11,182 nt of DNA, taken from JAMCZZ01 sp964363695. GTDB taxonomy: Bacteria > Patescibacteriota > UBA1384 > XYA2-FULL-43-10 > 1-14-0-10-43-13. The notes under the pieces are model-generated. The model was not told the DNA's origin. It did no database searches and saw nothing but the letters and a program-made list of their open reading frames with translations. Positions within the stretch are counted from its first letter, which is position 1; the number at the start of each line of letters is the position of its first letter. This document shows, piece by piece, positions 6,232-11,182 of the stretch. A program made the position numbers and the translations under genes. Location: NCBI GenBank assembly GCA_964363695.1, contig CAYIJI010000037.1:1-11182 (forward strand). Reading direction: 5' to 3'.

Positions 6232-6246
6232 AATTTTTCCTAATGA

Positions 6247-6457
6247 ATTTCCAACGCTGATCTTTTACGCTGATATTCACAGATTAGCTCTTTTTGAGGC
6301 TAGACTCTCGAAACTGAAAGTTTGATCTTGAAGTTGGAAGGTTGAAGTTCGAATGTCTAACTTCTAATTTCAAATTCTAGTCTCTAGTATCCAGTGTCAA
6401 GCATCAATTAATCTTCATCTGCGTCAATCTGTGTGATTGATCTGTGTTGGAGGTTCC
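6247..6457. repeat. Family A repeat, divergent full copy (L2-S19 spacer)
   Basis: Left end AATTTCCAACGCTGATC, right end GATCTGTGTTGGAGGTTCC. The hairpin core has TTGAAGTTGGAAGGTTGAAG facing CTTCTAATTTCAAATTC. Extra ACGCTGATATTCACAGATT lies near the left end. It has diverged from the identical trio but is clearly homologous over the whole spacer. Confidence 0.82.
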
Positions 6458-6462
6458 TTTAT

Positions 6463-7299
6463 CTATTTTTTCCTTCTATTTAGCACTAGCGACGCACCCG
6501 GCTTTTTCTTGTTTCTTGTTCTTGGACCTAATGCAGGAGCTCCCCATGGAGTCTTTGGATGAGGCATACCGATTGAGGTTCCGCCCTCACCGCCGCCATG
6601 TGGATGATCGCAAGGGTTCATTGCTTTACCACGAACAGAAGGTCTCTTGCCCATCAATCTTGATCTACCTGCTTTTCCGATTTTAATGTTATTGTGATCA
6701 ATATTAGAAACAACACCAATAGCCGCAAAATTTTCGGACAAGACTTTTCTAACTTCACCTGAAGGCATTCTAAGCTGAGCATATTTACCGTCAACACCTA
6801 AAAGTGTTGCAAAATTTCCAGCACTTCGGCAGATCTGACCACCTTTACCATTTACCAATTCAATATTATGTATCTGAGTTGAAACGGGAATATTTTTTAT
6901 TTTCATTTGATTGCCAACTTTGACAAGCGTTTTTTCGTCGCAAATAACTTCTTTGCCTTTTTCCAAATTAGCAGGAGCTAAAATATATGATTTCTCACCG
7001 GATTCATATTGAATTAAAGCAATGTGAGCGCTTCTGTTTGGATCGTATTGTATGCCCAAAACTGTTGCTTTTTTGCCTAAATGATCAGTTCTTCCGAAAT
7101 CAACCATTCTATACAATCTCTTAACGCCGCCGCCTTTTCTCCTAACAACAAGTTGACCGGCATCGTTTCTACCGGAACTTCTCTTAATGCCAACAGTTAA
7201 GCTTTTTTCTGTTTTGCTATTTTTATCAAGCATAAAAAAATTGGTGACAGACATCTGTCTTCTTGCATTTCCGGTAGGTTTTATTAGTCGCAGGCTCAT
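6463..7299 (-). CDS. rplB: Ribosomal protein L2
   Basis: Large-subunit protein needed for subunit association and close to the peptidyl-transferase centre. The 278-residue product is normal in length. Signatures are RLIKPTGNARRQMSV near 4-18, SSGRNDAGQLVVRRKGGGVKRLYRMVDF around 41-68, and the C-terminal block AMNPCDHPHGGGEGG at 226-240, with H235 the histidine long linked to activity. Most bacteria have valine where this one has C230. WGAPALGPRTR follows, and the tail is basic. The ATG at 7297-7299 has no evident ribosome-binding site (AATTCACAAGT precedes it), unlike genes following other family A copies. Confidence 0.98.
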   Translation of the reverse strand: MSLRLIKPTGNARRQMSVTNFFMLDKNSKTEKSLTVGIKRSSGRNDAGQLVVRRKGGGVKRLYRMVDFGRTDHLGKKATVLGIQYDPNRSAHIALIQYESGEKSYILAPANLEKGKEVICDEKTLVKVGNQMKIKNIPVSTQIHNIELVNGKGGQICRSAGNFATLLGVDGKYAQLRMPSGEVRKVLSENFAAIGVVSNIDHNNIKIGKAGRSRLMGKRPSVRGKAMNPCDHPHGGGEGGTSIGMPHPKTPWGAPALGPRTRNKKKPGASLVLNRRKK

Positions 7300-7307
7300 A
7301 CTTGTGA

Positions 7308-7469
7308 ATTTCTAACACTAATCTTTTAATCATTGAGACTAGACTCTTGAAACTGGAAACTTGATCTTGAGGCTAGAGGATTGAAGTTCGGATGTCTAGC
7401 TTCTAATTTCAAATTCTAATTTCTAGCATCGAGTGTCGAGCATCAATATTGATCTGTGTTGGAATCTCC
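7308..7469. repeat. Family A repeat, shorter divergent copy (L23-L2 spacer)
   Basis: Left end AATTTCTAACACTAATC, right end GATCTGTGTTGGAATCTCC. The hairpin core (CTGGAAACTTGATCTTGAGG facing TTCTAATTTCAAATTC) is kept, while the tandem ATCTGYGT units near the right end are missing, which accounts for the shorter length. The left end has lost the TTGGAAA motif that in other copies could act as a ribosome-binding site. Confidence 0.82.
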
Positions 7470-7471
7470 TT

Positions 7472-7822
7472 TTATTTCTTCTTTTCCTTAACCACAACTG
7501 TCGCTTCTTTTGACTCTTGCTTCTTCTTGGTTTTGTCCTCTGCTGTCTCGGTTTCAAATAAATCTATTTTGTCTCCAGATTTTAGAGTCAAGATGACTTT
7601 TTTGAAATCCGCCCGTTTCCCCTTAATTCGTTTGGTTGTCTTTAGTTTGCCGTTATAATTCATTGAATTTGCAGACACGACGGCAACATTGAACAGGTTC
7701 TGGCAGGTTCTGGCAACCAAGTTTTTGTTGGCATTTTTATCAACAATAAAAGTATACTTGCCTTTTGCAGCATCGCTGAAACTTTTTTCCGAAACCAATA
7801 CTTTTTTGATGATATTATTCAT
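7472..7822 (-). CDS. rplW: Ribosomal protein L23 with charged tail
   Basis: Large-subunit protein at the tunnel exit, the docking site for trigger factor and SRP. The 116-residue product has the family core to about residue 91: IIKKVLVSEKSF near 4-15, KYTFIVDKNANKNLV at 22-36, FNVAVVSANSMN, and the KRIKGKRADFKKVILTLKSGDKIDLF block. The last 24 residues are a lysine- and glutamate-rich tail (ending VVVKEKKK) longer than typical. Its start follows family B sequence, with only a weak AGTACTGAAA before the ATG. Confidence 0.97.
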   Translation of the reverse strand: MNNIIKKVLVSEKSFSDAAKGKYTFIVDKNANKNLVARTCQNLFNVAVVSANSMNYNGKLKTTKRIKGKRADFKKVILTLKSGDKIDLFETETAEDKTKKKQESKEATVVVKEKKK

Positions 7823-7825
7823 TTT

Positions 7826-7910
7826 CAGTACTAAATAACTAATTAAACTAATCGAGCTAATTTATTGCATCTATTCGCTTTATTCGATTGATTGGCTTTT
7901 CGTCCTAATT
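7826..7910. repeat. Family B repeat, overlapping the rplD 3' end
   Basis: Homologous to the S17-L14 copy throughout: CAGTACTAAATAACTAATT, AAACTAATCGAGC, a divergent middle, then CTATTCGCTTTATTCG and CGTCCTAATT. Bases 7826-7879 are spacer and 7880-7910 are the end of the L4 reading frame. Confidence 0.78.
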
Positions 7911-8527
7911 GCGAATATTTCCTCGAGCTGTTTAACTGCTTCTTTTGAAGCAACTACTTTATCTGAAGTCGTGAGGTAAATCATATCAAGTTTTGACGGG
8001 CTCATTACTTTGACGCCGGCAATGTTTCTAAAAGCCAAGTTGGCCTTGCCGTTTTCTTTGGAAAGAATAACTGAAATCTTGCCTTCGGCTTTCAGACTGC
8101 TGAGCATTTCGGCTGCTTCTCTGGTCTTAGGAGTCTCAATTTTCAACTCTTCTAAAGCAATAAATTTATCACTTCTGACTATTTCCGCAATAAGGCCTAA
8201 AATAACTCTTCTTTTTTCTCTGGAATTGATCCGTTTGTGAAAATTCTGTTCGTTATTTGGGCCAAAAGTGACGCCGCCGCCAACCCATAAAGGGGAACGG
8301 CTTGAACCGGCTCTTGCATTGCCAGTTCCTTTTTGTTTCCAAGGTTTACGTCCACCGCCAGATACCTCTCCTCTGTTTTTTGTATTTGCAACAGGGAACC
8401 TGAGCGCTGATCGCAAGTAATTGATGTACAATGTTGCAGCTCTGCTTCCAACTTCCACATCAAAGGTCTTTGACAATGTCAAATCTCCTTTTTTCTCGCC
8501 CTTTTGGTTGTAAACTTCAATCTTCAT
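7880..8527 (-). CDS. rplD: Ribosomal protein L4
   Basis: Large-subunit protein whose loop reaches the exit tunnel; in E. coli it also represses the S10 operon through the leader RNA. The 215-residue product shows SRSPLWVGGGVTFGP at 76-90 and GGGRKPWKQKGTGNARAGS at 57-75, the tunnel loop. The globular part ends with the usual SPSKLDMIYLTTSDKVVASKEAVKQLEE. The final nine residues (IRTKSQSIE) are translated from family B repeat DNA. The ATG at 8525-8527 has no good ribosome-binding site and sits directly after a short hairpin. Confidence 0.97.
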   Translation of the reverse strand: MKIEVYNQKGEKKGDLTLSKTFDVEVGSRAATLYINYLRSALRFPVANTKNRGEVSGGGRKPWKQKGTGNARAGSSRSPLWVGGGVTFGPNNEQNFHKRINSREKRRVILGLIAEIVRSDKFIALEELKIETPKTREAAEMLSSLKAEGKISVILSKENGKANLAFRNIAGVKVMSPSKLDMIYLTTSDKVVASKEAVKQLEEIFAIRTKSQSIE

Positions 8528-8544
8528 AATTTACTTCGTAAATT
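8528..8544. repeat. Short hairpin abutting the L4 start codon
   Basis: AATTTACTTCGTAAATT is a perfect 7-bp inverted repeat with a TTC loop on the plus strand (GAA on the transcript). It ends immediately before the rplD ATG, where a ribosome-binding site would be expected. It could affect L4 initiation; this is inference. Confidence 0.5.
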
Positions 8545-8550
8545 TCACAA

Positions 8551-8619
8551 ATGGACCACTAACCAAACTAACCACGAACTTTATTTTTCGCTTAGTGGTT
8601 CGTTTTGTTCGTTGTCCAT
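8551..8619. repeat. Inverted repeat spanning the L3 stop codon
   Basis: Arms 8551-8575 and 8595-8619 pair at 21 of 25 positions around a 19-base loop that contains the rplC stop codon. One arm is spacer; the other encodes residues 229 to about 236 of L3. No T-run follows, so it is not a standard intrinsic terminator. Confidence 0.7.
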
Positions 8620-9303
8620 TTCTGGCTTAATATTCTCCTCGGTCTTTTCCTCTTTCTTCTCAGCGTCGGCTTCAATCATTTTCTCTTGAGCTAGTCGTTC
8701 TTCCTCTGCTGCATGATCAATAACTTCTTCTGCTTTCTCGCCTTTTCCGTAAACTTTAACAATTGACTTGTTTGCTCCAGGGATGCTGCCGGCAATTAAT
8801 AGTATGTCTTTGTCGACGTCAACTATGCGCAAGTTTTTGACTGTTACTGCCTCGCCGCCAAGACGTCCCGGCATTTTTTTCCCTAAAACAACTCTTTGTG
8901 GATATCCGCCGCCGATTGAACCGGGTTTGCGTTTATTCTTACTGCCGTGGCTCATTGGACCGCGTGCAAAACCGTGTCTTTTGATCGTGCCGGCAAAACC
9001 TTTGCCTTTTCCAGTGCCTTCAACAGTAACTTTTTCGTCTTTTTTAAACTGCTTGGTTGTTACTTCCTCGCCGACTTTATATTTTTTAACACTGATTTCT
9101 TTGAATTCAGCAATTTTGGATATTTTTTTCTTATCTGTGTTTTTGTAGGCACTAATTTGAACTGCTTTGTAACCGTCTTTTTCCTTGTCTTTAATTTGCG
9201 ATACCTTACACGGCAAAGCGGCAATTTTAGTTACTGCAAAACTTCGACCTTCATTGTCGAATACTCTTGTCATTCCAATTTTTCTACCTAATATGAATTT
9301 CAT
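8581..9303 (-). CDS. rplC: Ribosomal protein L3 with acidic tail
   Basis: Large-subunit assembly protein with a loop near the peptidyl-transferase centre. Starting at MKFILGRKIGMTRVF (ATG 9301-9303) the product has 240 residues. Core signatures: EGTGKGKGFAGTIKRHGFARGPMSHGSKNKR around 95-125, SIGGGYPQRVVLGKKMPGRLGGE around 129-151, and VDKDILLIAGSIPGANKSIVKV around 163-184. The final 50 residues are a charged, glutamate-rich extension absent from most L3 proteins; its end is encoded by one arm of an inverted repeat. The frame is open 50 codons further upstream, but that stretch is through a hairpin and not L3-like. No ribosome-binding site is evident; an A-tract precedes the ATG. Confidence 0.97.
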   Translation of the reverse strand: MKFILGRKIGMTRVFDNEGRSFAVTKIAALPCKVSQIKDKEKDGYKAVQISAYKNTDKKKISKIAEFKEISVKKYKVGEEVTTKQFKKDEKVTVEGTGKGKGFAGTIKRHGFARGPMSHGSKNKRKPGSIGGGYPQRVVLGKKMPGRLGGEAVTVKNLRIVDVDKDILLIAGSIPGANKSIVKVYGKGEKAEEVIDHAAEEERLAQEKMIEADAEKKEEKTEENIKPEMDNEQNEPLSEK

Positions 9304-9326
9304 ATGTTTTTTTAGTAAAAATGATT

Positions 9327-9359
9327 GTGGAGGGCGCGGCGTCAAAACGCGCCCTCCAC
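9327..9359. promoter_or_regulatory. Strong hairpin before the L3 start (attenuator-like)
   Basis: GTGGAGGGCGCG pairs perfectly with CGCGCCCTCCAC around a 9-base loop. On the transcribed strand it is followed four bases later by TTTTT, and 24 bases later by the L3 ATG. It resembles an attenuator or a weak intrinsic terminator with a displaced T-run. Regulatory function is inference. Confidence 0.55.
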
Positions 9360-9432
9360 GTGGAGACTCCGACCGATAGCTAGGGGGTCGAAGATTGGTT
9401 GCCTCCGAACTGGGTGCGGAATAATTCCCACT

Positions 9433-9456
9433 TTTTTGCCAAAATTCTGGCAAAAA
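9433..9456. terminator. Terminator-like hairpin with A/T flanks
   Basis: TTTTTGCCA and TGGCAAAAA form a 9-bp stem with a 6-base loop; a T/A tract flanks it on both strands. The stem is AT-rich at the base and only 3 GC pairs at the top, so it would be a weak terminator. It sits inside a larger 9-bp inverted repeat (9401-9409/9479-9487) and may instead be part of an RNA fold. Confidence 0.35.
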
Positions 9457-9573
9457 CGCTGTTTTTCTCCATCAGCTATTCGGAGGCCGGTTTCCAAAGG
9501 CAACACCATTGTTACGTCGCGGATATTCTCGCAATCATATAGGGTGCCGTATAGAAACCAAATAGTGGGCGAC

Positions 9574-9602
9574 TTTATACTAGTGCTAGTAGTGTGTTAC
9601 AA
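9574..9602 (-). promoter_or_regulatory. Candidate promoter for the L3-onward unit
   Basis: On the minus strand TTGTAA (9602-9597) and TATAAA (9579-9574) are separated by 17 bases. The match is 4/6 and 5/6 to the sigma-70 consensus with optimal spacing. It points to L3, about 270 bases downstream, across the hairpin-rich leader. The boxes lie inside a larger inverted repeat, so they could be coincidental. Confidence 0.4.
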
Positions 9603-9925
9603 GCTGTGTTTTCGTGCCTGTAAGCCTGATAGCTATGCAGTCGCCCATTGCCGCAATGTTGCATGCGGCCATCTTACATTGTCAATGTTTTTACCTTAGT
9701 TGGCAAATATTAAGCGACAAGTTCATTGTCACTTACTCACCTGCCAACTAAATCACACATAAATAATACGTCTTGGATCCATTCCGATCTACATCGGGAC
9801 GATATCCATGGCTTGATATTTAAGCGCAAAGCATGAATGAATAGCAAATCTGAACTAATGGCCGATTTACTAATTTATTCGTATATTAGCTATTGGTACA
9901 CATTCGCTATCCATTTTTGACTTTA

Positions 9926-10249
9926 CTACATTTTAATCTCAATGTCAACGCCGTGCGGAAGGTCAAGCCCCATCAGATTGTCAATTGTTTTAGAAGTAGG
10001 ATTTAGGATGTCAATCAATCGCTTGTGCACCCGCATTTCAAACTGCTCTCTCGAGTCTTTGTGAACGTGGGGAGATTTAATTACAGTCACGCTGTGTTTC
10101 TCGGTTGGAAGTGGAACGGGCCCTGCAACGGTTGCACCTGAACGGATCGCGGTTTGAATGATCTGCTCTGCCGATTTGTCGATGATTCGATAATCGTAAG
10201 CTTTCAACTTAATTCTAATCTTCTGTTTTACTGCGCTTTTTTCAGCCAT
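9926..10249 (-). CDS. rpsJ: Ribosomal protein S10
   Basis: Small-subunit head protein; outside the ribosome it partners NusB in antitermination. The 107-residue product has KIRIKLKAYDYRIIDKSAEQIIQTA around 10-34, GPVPLPTEKHSVTVIKSPHVHKDSREQFEMRVHKRLIDI around 43-81, and the C-terminal LMGLDLPHGVDIEIKM. The length and all family blocks are normal. The ATG has no Shine-Dalgarno (AACGAAAA precedes it). It follows tuf, with a 143-bp spacer holding a hairpin, and precedes an unusually long 622-bp gap before L3; S10 and L3 are normally nearly adjacent. Confidence 0.98.
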   Translation of the reverse strand: MAEKSAVKQKIRIKLKAYDYRIIDKSAEQIIQTAIRSGATVAGPVPLPTEKHSVTVIKSPHVHKDSREQFEMRVHKRLIDILNPTSKTIDNLMGLDLPHGVDIEIKM

Positions 10250-10289
10250 TTTTCGTTTACTTGTTAATTGGTTAATCGTTTTAATATTC

Positions 10290-10334
10290 TTCGAACGGAG
10301 TGAGAAGTTTTTAAGTTCTCAGCTCCGCTTCGAA
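10290..10334. promoter_or_regulatory. Hairpin in the tuf-S10 spacer
   Basis: Arms 10290-10306 and 10316-10334 pair in three blocks (TTCGAA, CGGAG, TGAGAA) with two single-base bulges on one side and a 9-base loop. On the transcribed strand no T-run follows, so it is not a canonical terminator. It may be an RNA processing or stabilising structure after tuf. The rest of the 143-bp spacer is AT-rich, with TTCGT/TATTCG words like family B. Confidence 0.55.
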
Positions 10335-10392
10335 CAATACTACACAAAATATTCGTAAAATTCGTTTAATTTGCTATTCGTATGAACTAAAA

Positions 10393-11182
10393 TTATTTAT
10401 TAATTTTAGTTACCACGCCAGCACCAACAGTCTTGCCGCCTTCTCGAATAGCAAATTTCAAACCTTCATCCATAGCGATTGGCTGAATAAGCTTGACTTT
10501 AACTTTAGCTGTATCGCCAGGCATAATCATTTCTTGATCAAATTCGATTTCACCGGTAACATCCGTAGTTCGAATATAGAATTGTGGTTTGTAGCCTTTA
10601 AAGAATGGGCTGTGTCGTCCACCTTCCTCTTTAGTCAAAGCGTAAATTTCAGCATCAAACTCAGTGTGAGGAGTGATTGAGCCAGGTTTAGCTAAAACTT
10701 GACCTCTCTCAATATCTTCTCTTTCAATACCACGAATCAATAAACCAACGTTGTCGCCGGCTTGACCTTGATCAAGCTGTTTCTTGAACATTTCAACACC
10801 AGTAACAACAGTTTTTGTAGTCTTTTTAATACCAACGATTTCTACTTCATCGCCGATTTTGACAATGCCTTGCTCAATTCTACCGGTTGCAACTGTGCCT
10901 CGGCCTTTAATTGAGAAAACATCTTCAACAGGCATAAGAAATGGCTTGTCGATTTCTCTTTTTGGTTCTGGAATAGCCTCGTCAATTGCGTCCATAAGGT
11001 CTTCAATTGACTTTGTGTAAGTTGGATCGTCTTCAAGCGCTTTAAGAGCGGAACCGCGGATGATCTTAGCGTTGTCGCCATCGTATTTGTATTTAGTCAA
11101 AAGTTCTCTAACTTCCATCTCAACCAAGTCTAAAAGTTCGGCATCATCTACCATATCGCATTTGTTTAAATAAACTACGATT
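10393..11182 (-). CDS. tuf: Elongation factor Tu, 5' part missing
   Basis: GTPase that brings aminoacyl-tRNA to the ribosomal A site. The 262 visible residues begin in the G domain at IVVYLNKCDMVDDAELL; NKCD (6-9) is the G4 guanine-specificity motif, and SALKAL (44-49) the G5 motif. Domains 2 and 3, both beta-barrels, follow in full: DVFSIKGRGTVATGRIEQG, the RGIEREDIERGQVLAKPGS block, and HSPFFKGYKPQFYIRTTDVTG, through to GRTVGAGVV-like GKTVGAGVVTKINK at the end. The N-terminal P-loop part lies beyond the window. Its position directly before rpsJ is the classic str-S10 arrangement. No anomaly is visible. Confidence 0.98.
   Translation of the reverse strand, partial: IVVYLNKCDMVDDAELLDLVEMEVRELLTKYKYDGDNAKIIRGSALKALEDDPTYTKSIEDLMDAIDEAIPEPKREIDKPFLMPVEDVFSIKGRGTVATGRIEQGIVKIGDEVEIVGIKKTTKTVVTGVEMFKKQLDQGQAGDNVGLLIRGIEREDIERGQVLAKPGSITPHTEFDAEIYALTKEEGGRHSPFFKGYKPQFYIRTTDVTGEIEFDQEMIMPGDTAKVKVKLIQPIAMDEGLKFAIREGGKTVGAGVVTKINK

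Larger units (their letters stand above)
9304..9925. other. S10-L3 gene-free region, probable structured RNA or leader
   Basis: This 622-bp stretch holds no convincing gene on either strand. Its L3-proximal part is GC-rich (36 of 60 bases G or C in 9361-9420) against AT-rich neighbours. It is dense in perfect inverted repeats: 9327-9338/9348-9359 (12 bp); 9401-9409/9479-9487 (9 bp) enclosing 9433-9441/9448-9456 (9 bp); 9566-9573/9640-9647 (8 bp) enclosing smaller ones; 9650-9655/9664-9669 (6 bp); 9696-9705/9742-9751 (10 bp) enclosing 9716-9720/9726-9730; and 9784-9788/9793-9797. The part next to S10 (about 9838-9925) is AT-rich and loosely like family B. I found no tRNA, tmRNA, RNase P or SRP RNA signature. 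A structured leader or non-coding RNA is the best reading. Confidence 0.6.

Noticed and set aside
9304..9453. 50-residue N-terminal extension of L3
   Set aside because: The frame is open, but the residues are not L3-like, encode a hairpin, and L3 normally starts at MKFILGRKIGMT.
9325..9699. 124-codon plus-strand reading frame in the S10-L3 gap
   Set aside because: The product is cysteine- and arginine-rich with no recognisable family, no ribosome-binding site, and runs through the strong stems of the GC-rich block; it is the chance frame expected in a structured RNA region.
9304..9925. tRNA, tmRNA, RNase P or SRP RNA in the S10-L3 gap
   Set aside because: I looked on both strands for a T-arm, the tmRNA ends, the RNase P core (GAGGAAAGTCC-type) and the SRP tetraloop region, and found none; no cloverleaf could be drawn.
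10290..10334. Intrinsic terminator after tuf
   Set aside because: The stem is good, but no run of T follows on the transcribed strand.

Overview
The window is one long bacterial ribosomal-protein operon read entirely on the minus strand. In transcription order (right to left) it runs tuf (EF-Tu, 5' end outside the window), rpsJ (S10), rplC (L3), rplD (L4), rplW (L23), rplB (L2), rpsS (S19), rplV (L22), rpsC (S3), rplP (L16), rpmC (L29), rpsQ (S17), rplN (L14), rplX (L24), rplE (L5), rpsN (zinc-type S14), rpsH (S8), rplF (L6) and rplR (L18, 3' end outside the window). This is the standard S10-spc order joined to tuf. I see no plus-strand gene.

The AT-rich composition, zinc-binding S14 and zinc-ribbon L24, short ribosomal proteins, and long AT-rich spacers full of repeats fit an uncultivated Candidate Phyla Radiation (Patescibacteria) bacterium. 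That is inference; the protein sequences themselves only establish 'bacterium'.

The unusual part is between the genes. This operon normally has spacers of a few to a few tens of bases. Here only L16-L29-S17 and L5-S14 keep the usual overlaps, while most other junctions hold 90-235 bp. Two repeat families account for most of it. Family A is a fold-back element of about 160-215 bp with near-matching inverted ends and, in most copies, a central imperfect hairpin. It fills six spacers in full (L24-L5, L14-L24, S3-L16, S19-L22, L2-S19, L23-L2), occurs in partial form in S14-S8, and as a reduced form in L6-L18. Three copies share 141 identical bases. Family B is about 85 bp and lies at S17-L14, S3-L22 and L23-L4. 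In the last two it runs into the upstream gene, so the C-terminal residues of L22 and L4 are translated repeat. The C-terminus of L3 is likewise encoded by one arm of a separate inverted repeat.

Between S10 and L3 lies a 622-bp gene-free stretch. Its L3-proximal part is clearly richer in G+C than the neighbouring genes and is dense in perfect inverted repeats, the strongest (12-bp stem) ending 24 bases before the L3 start codon. A promoter-like pair (TTGTAA, 17 bp, TATAAA) faces L3. This looks like a structured leader or a non-coding RNA that splits the operon into a tuf-S10 unit and an L3-onward unit. I could not match it to a known RNA family.
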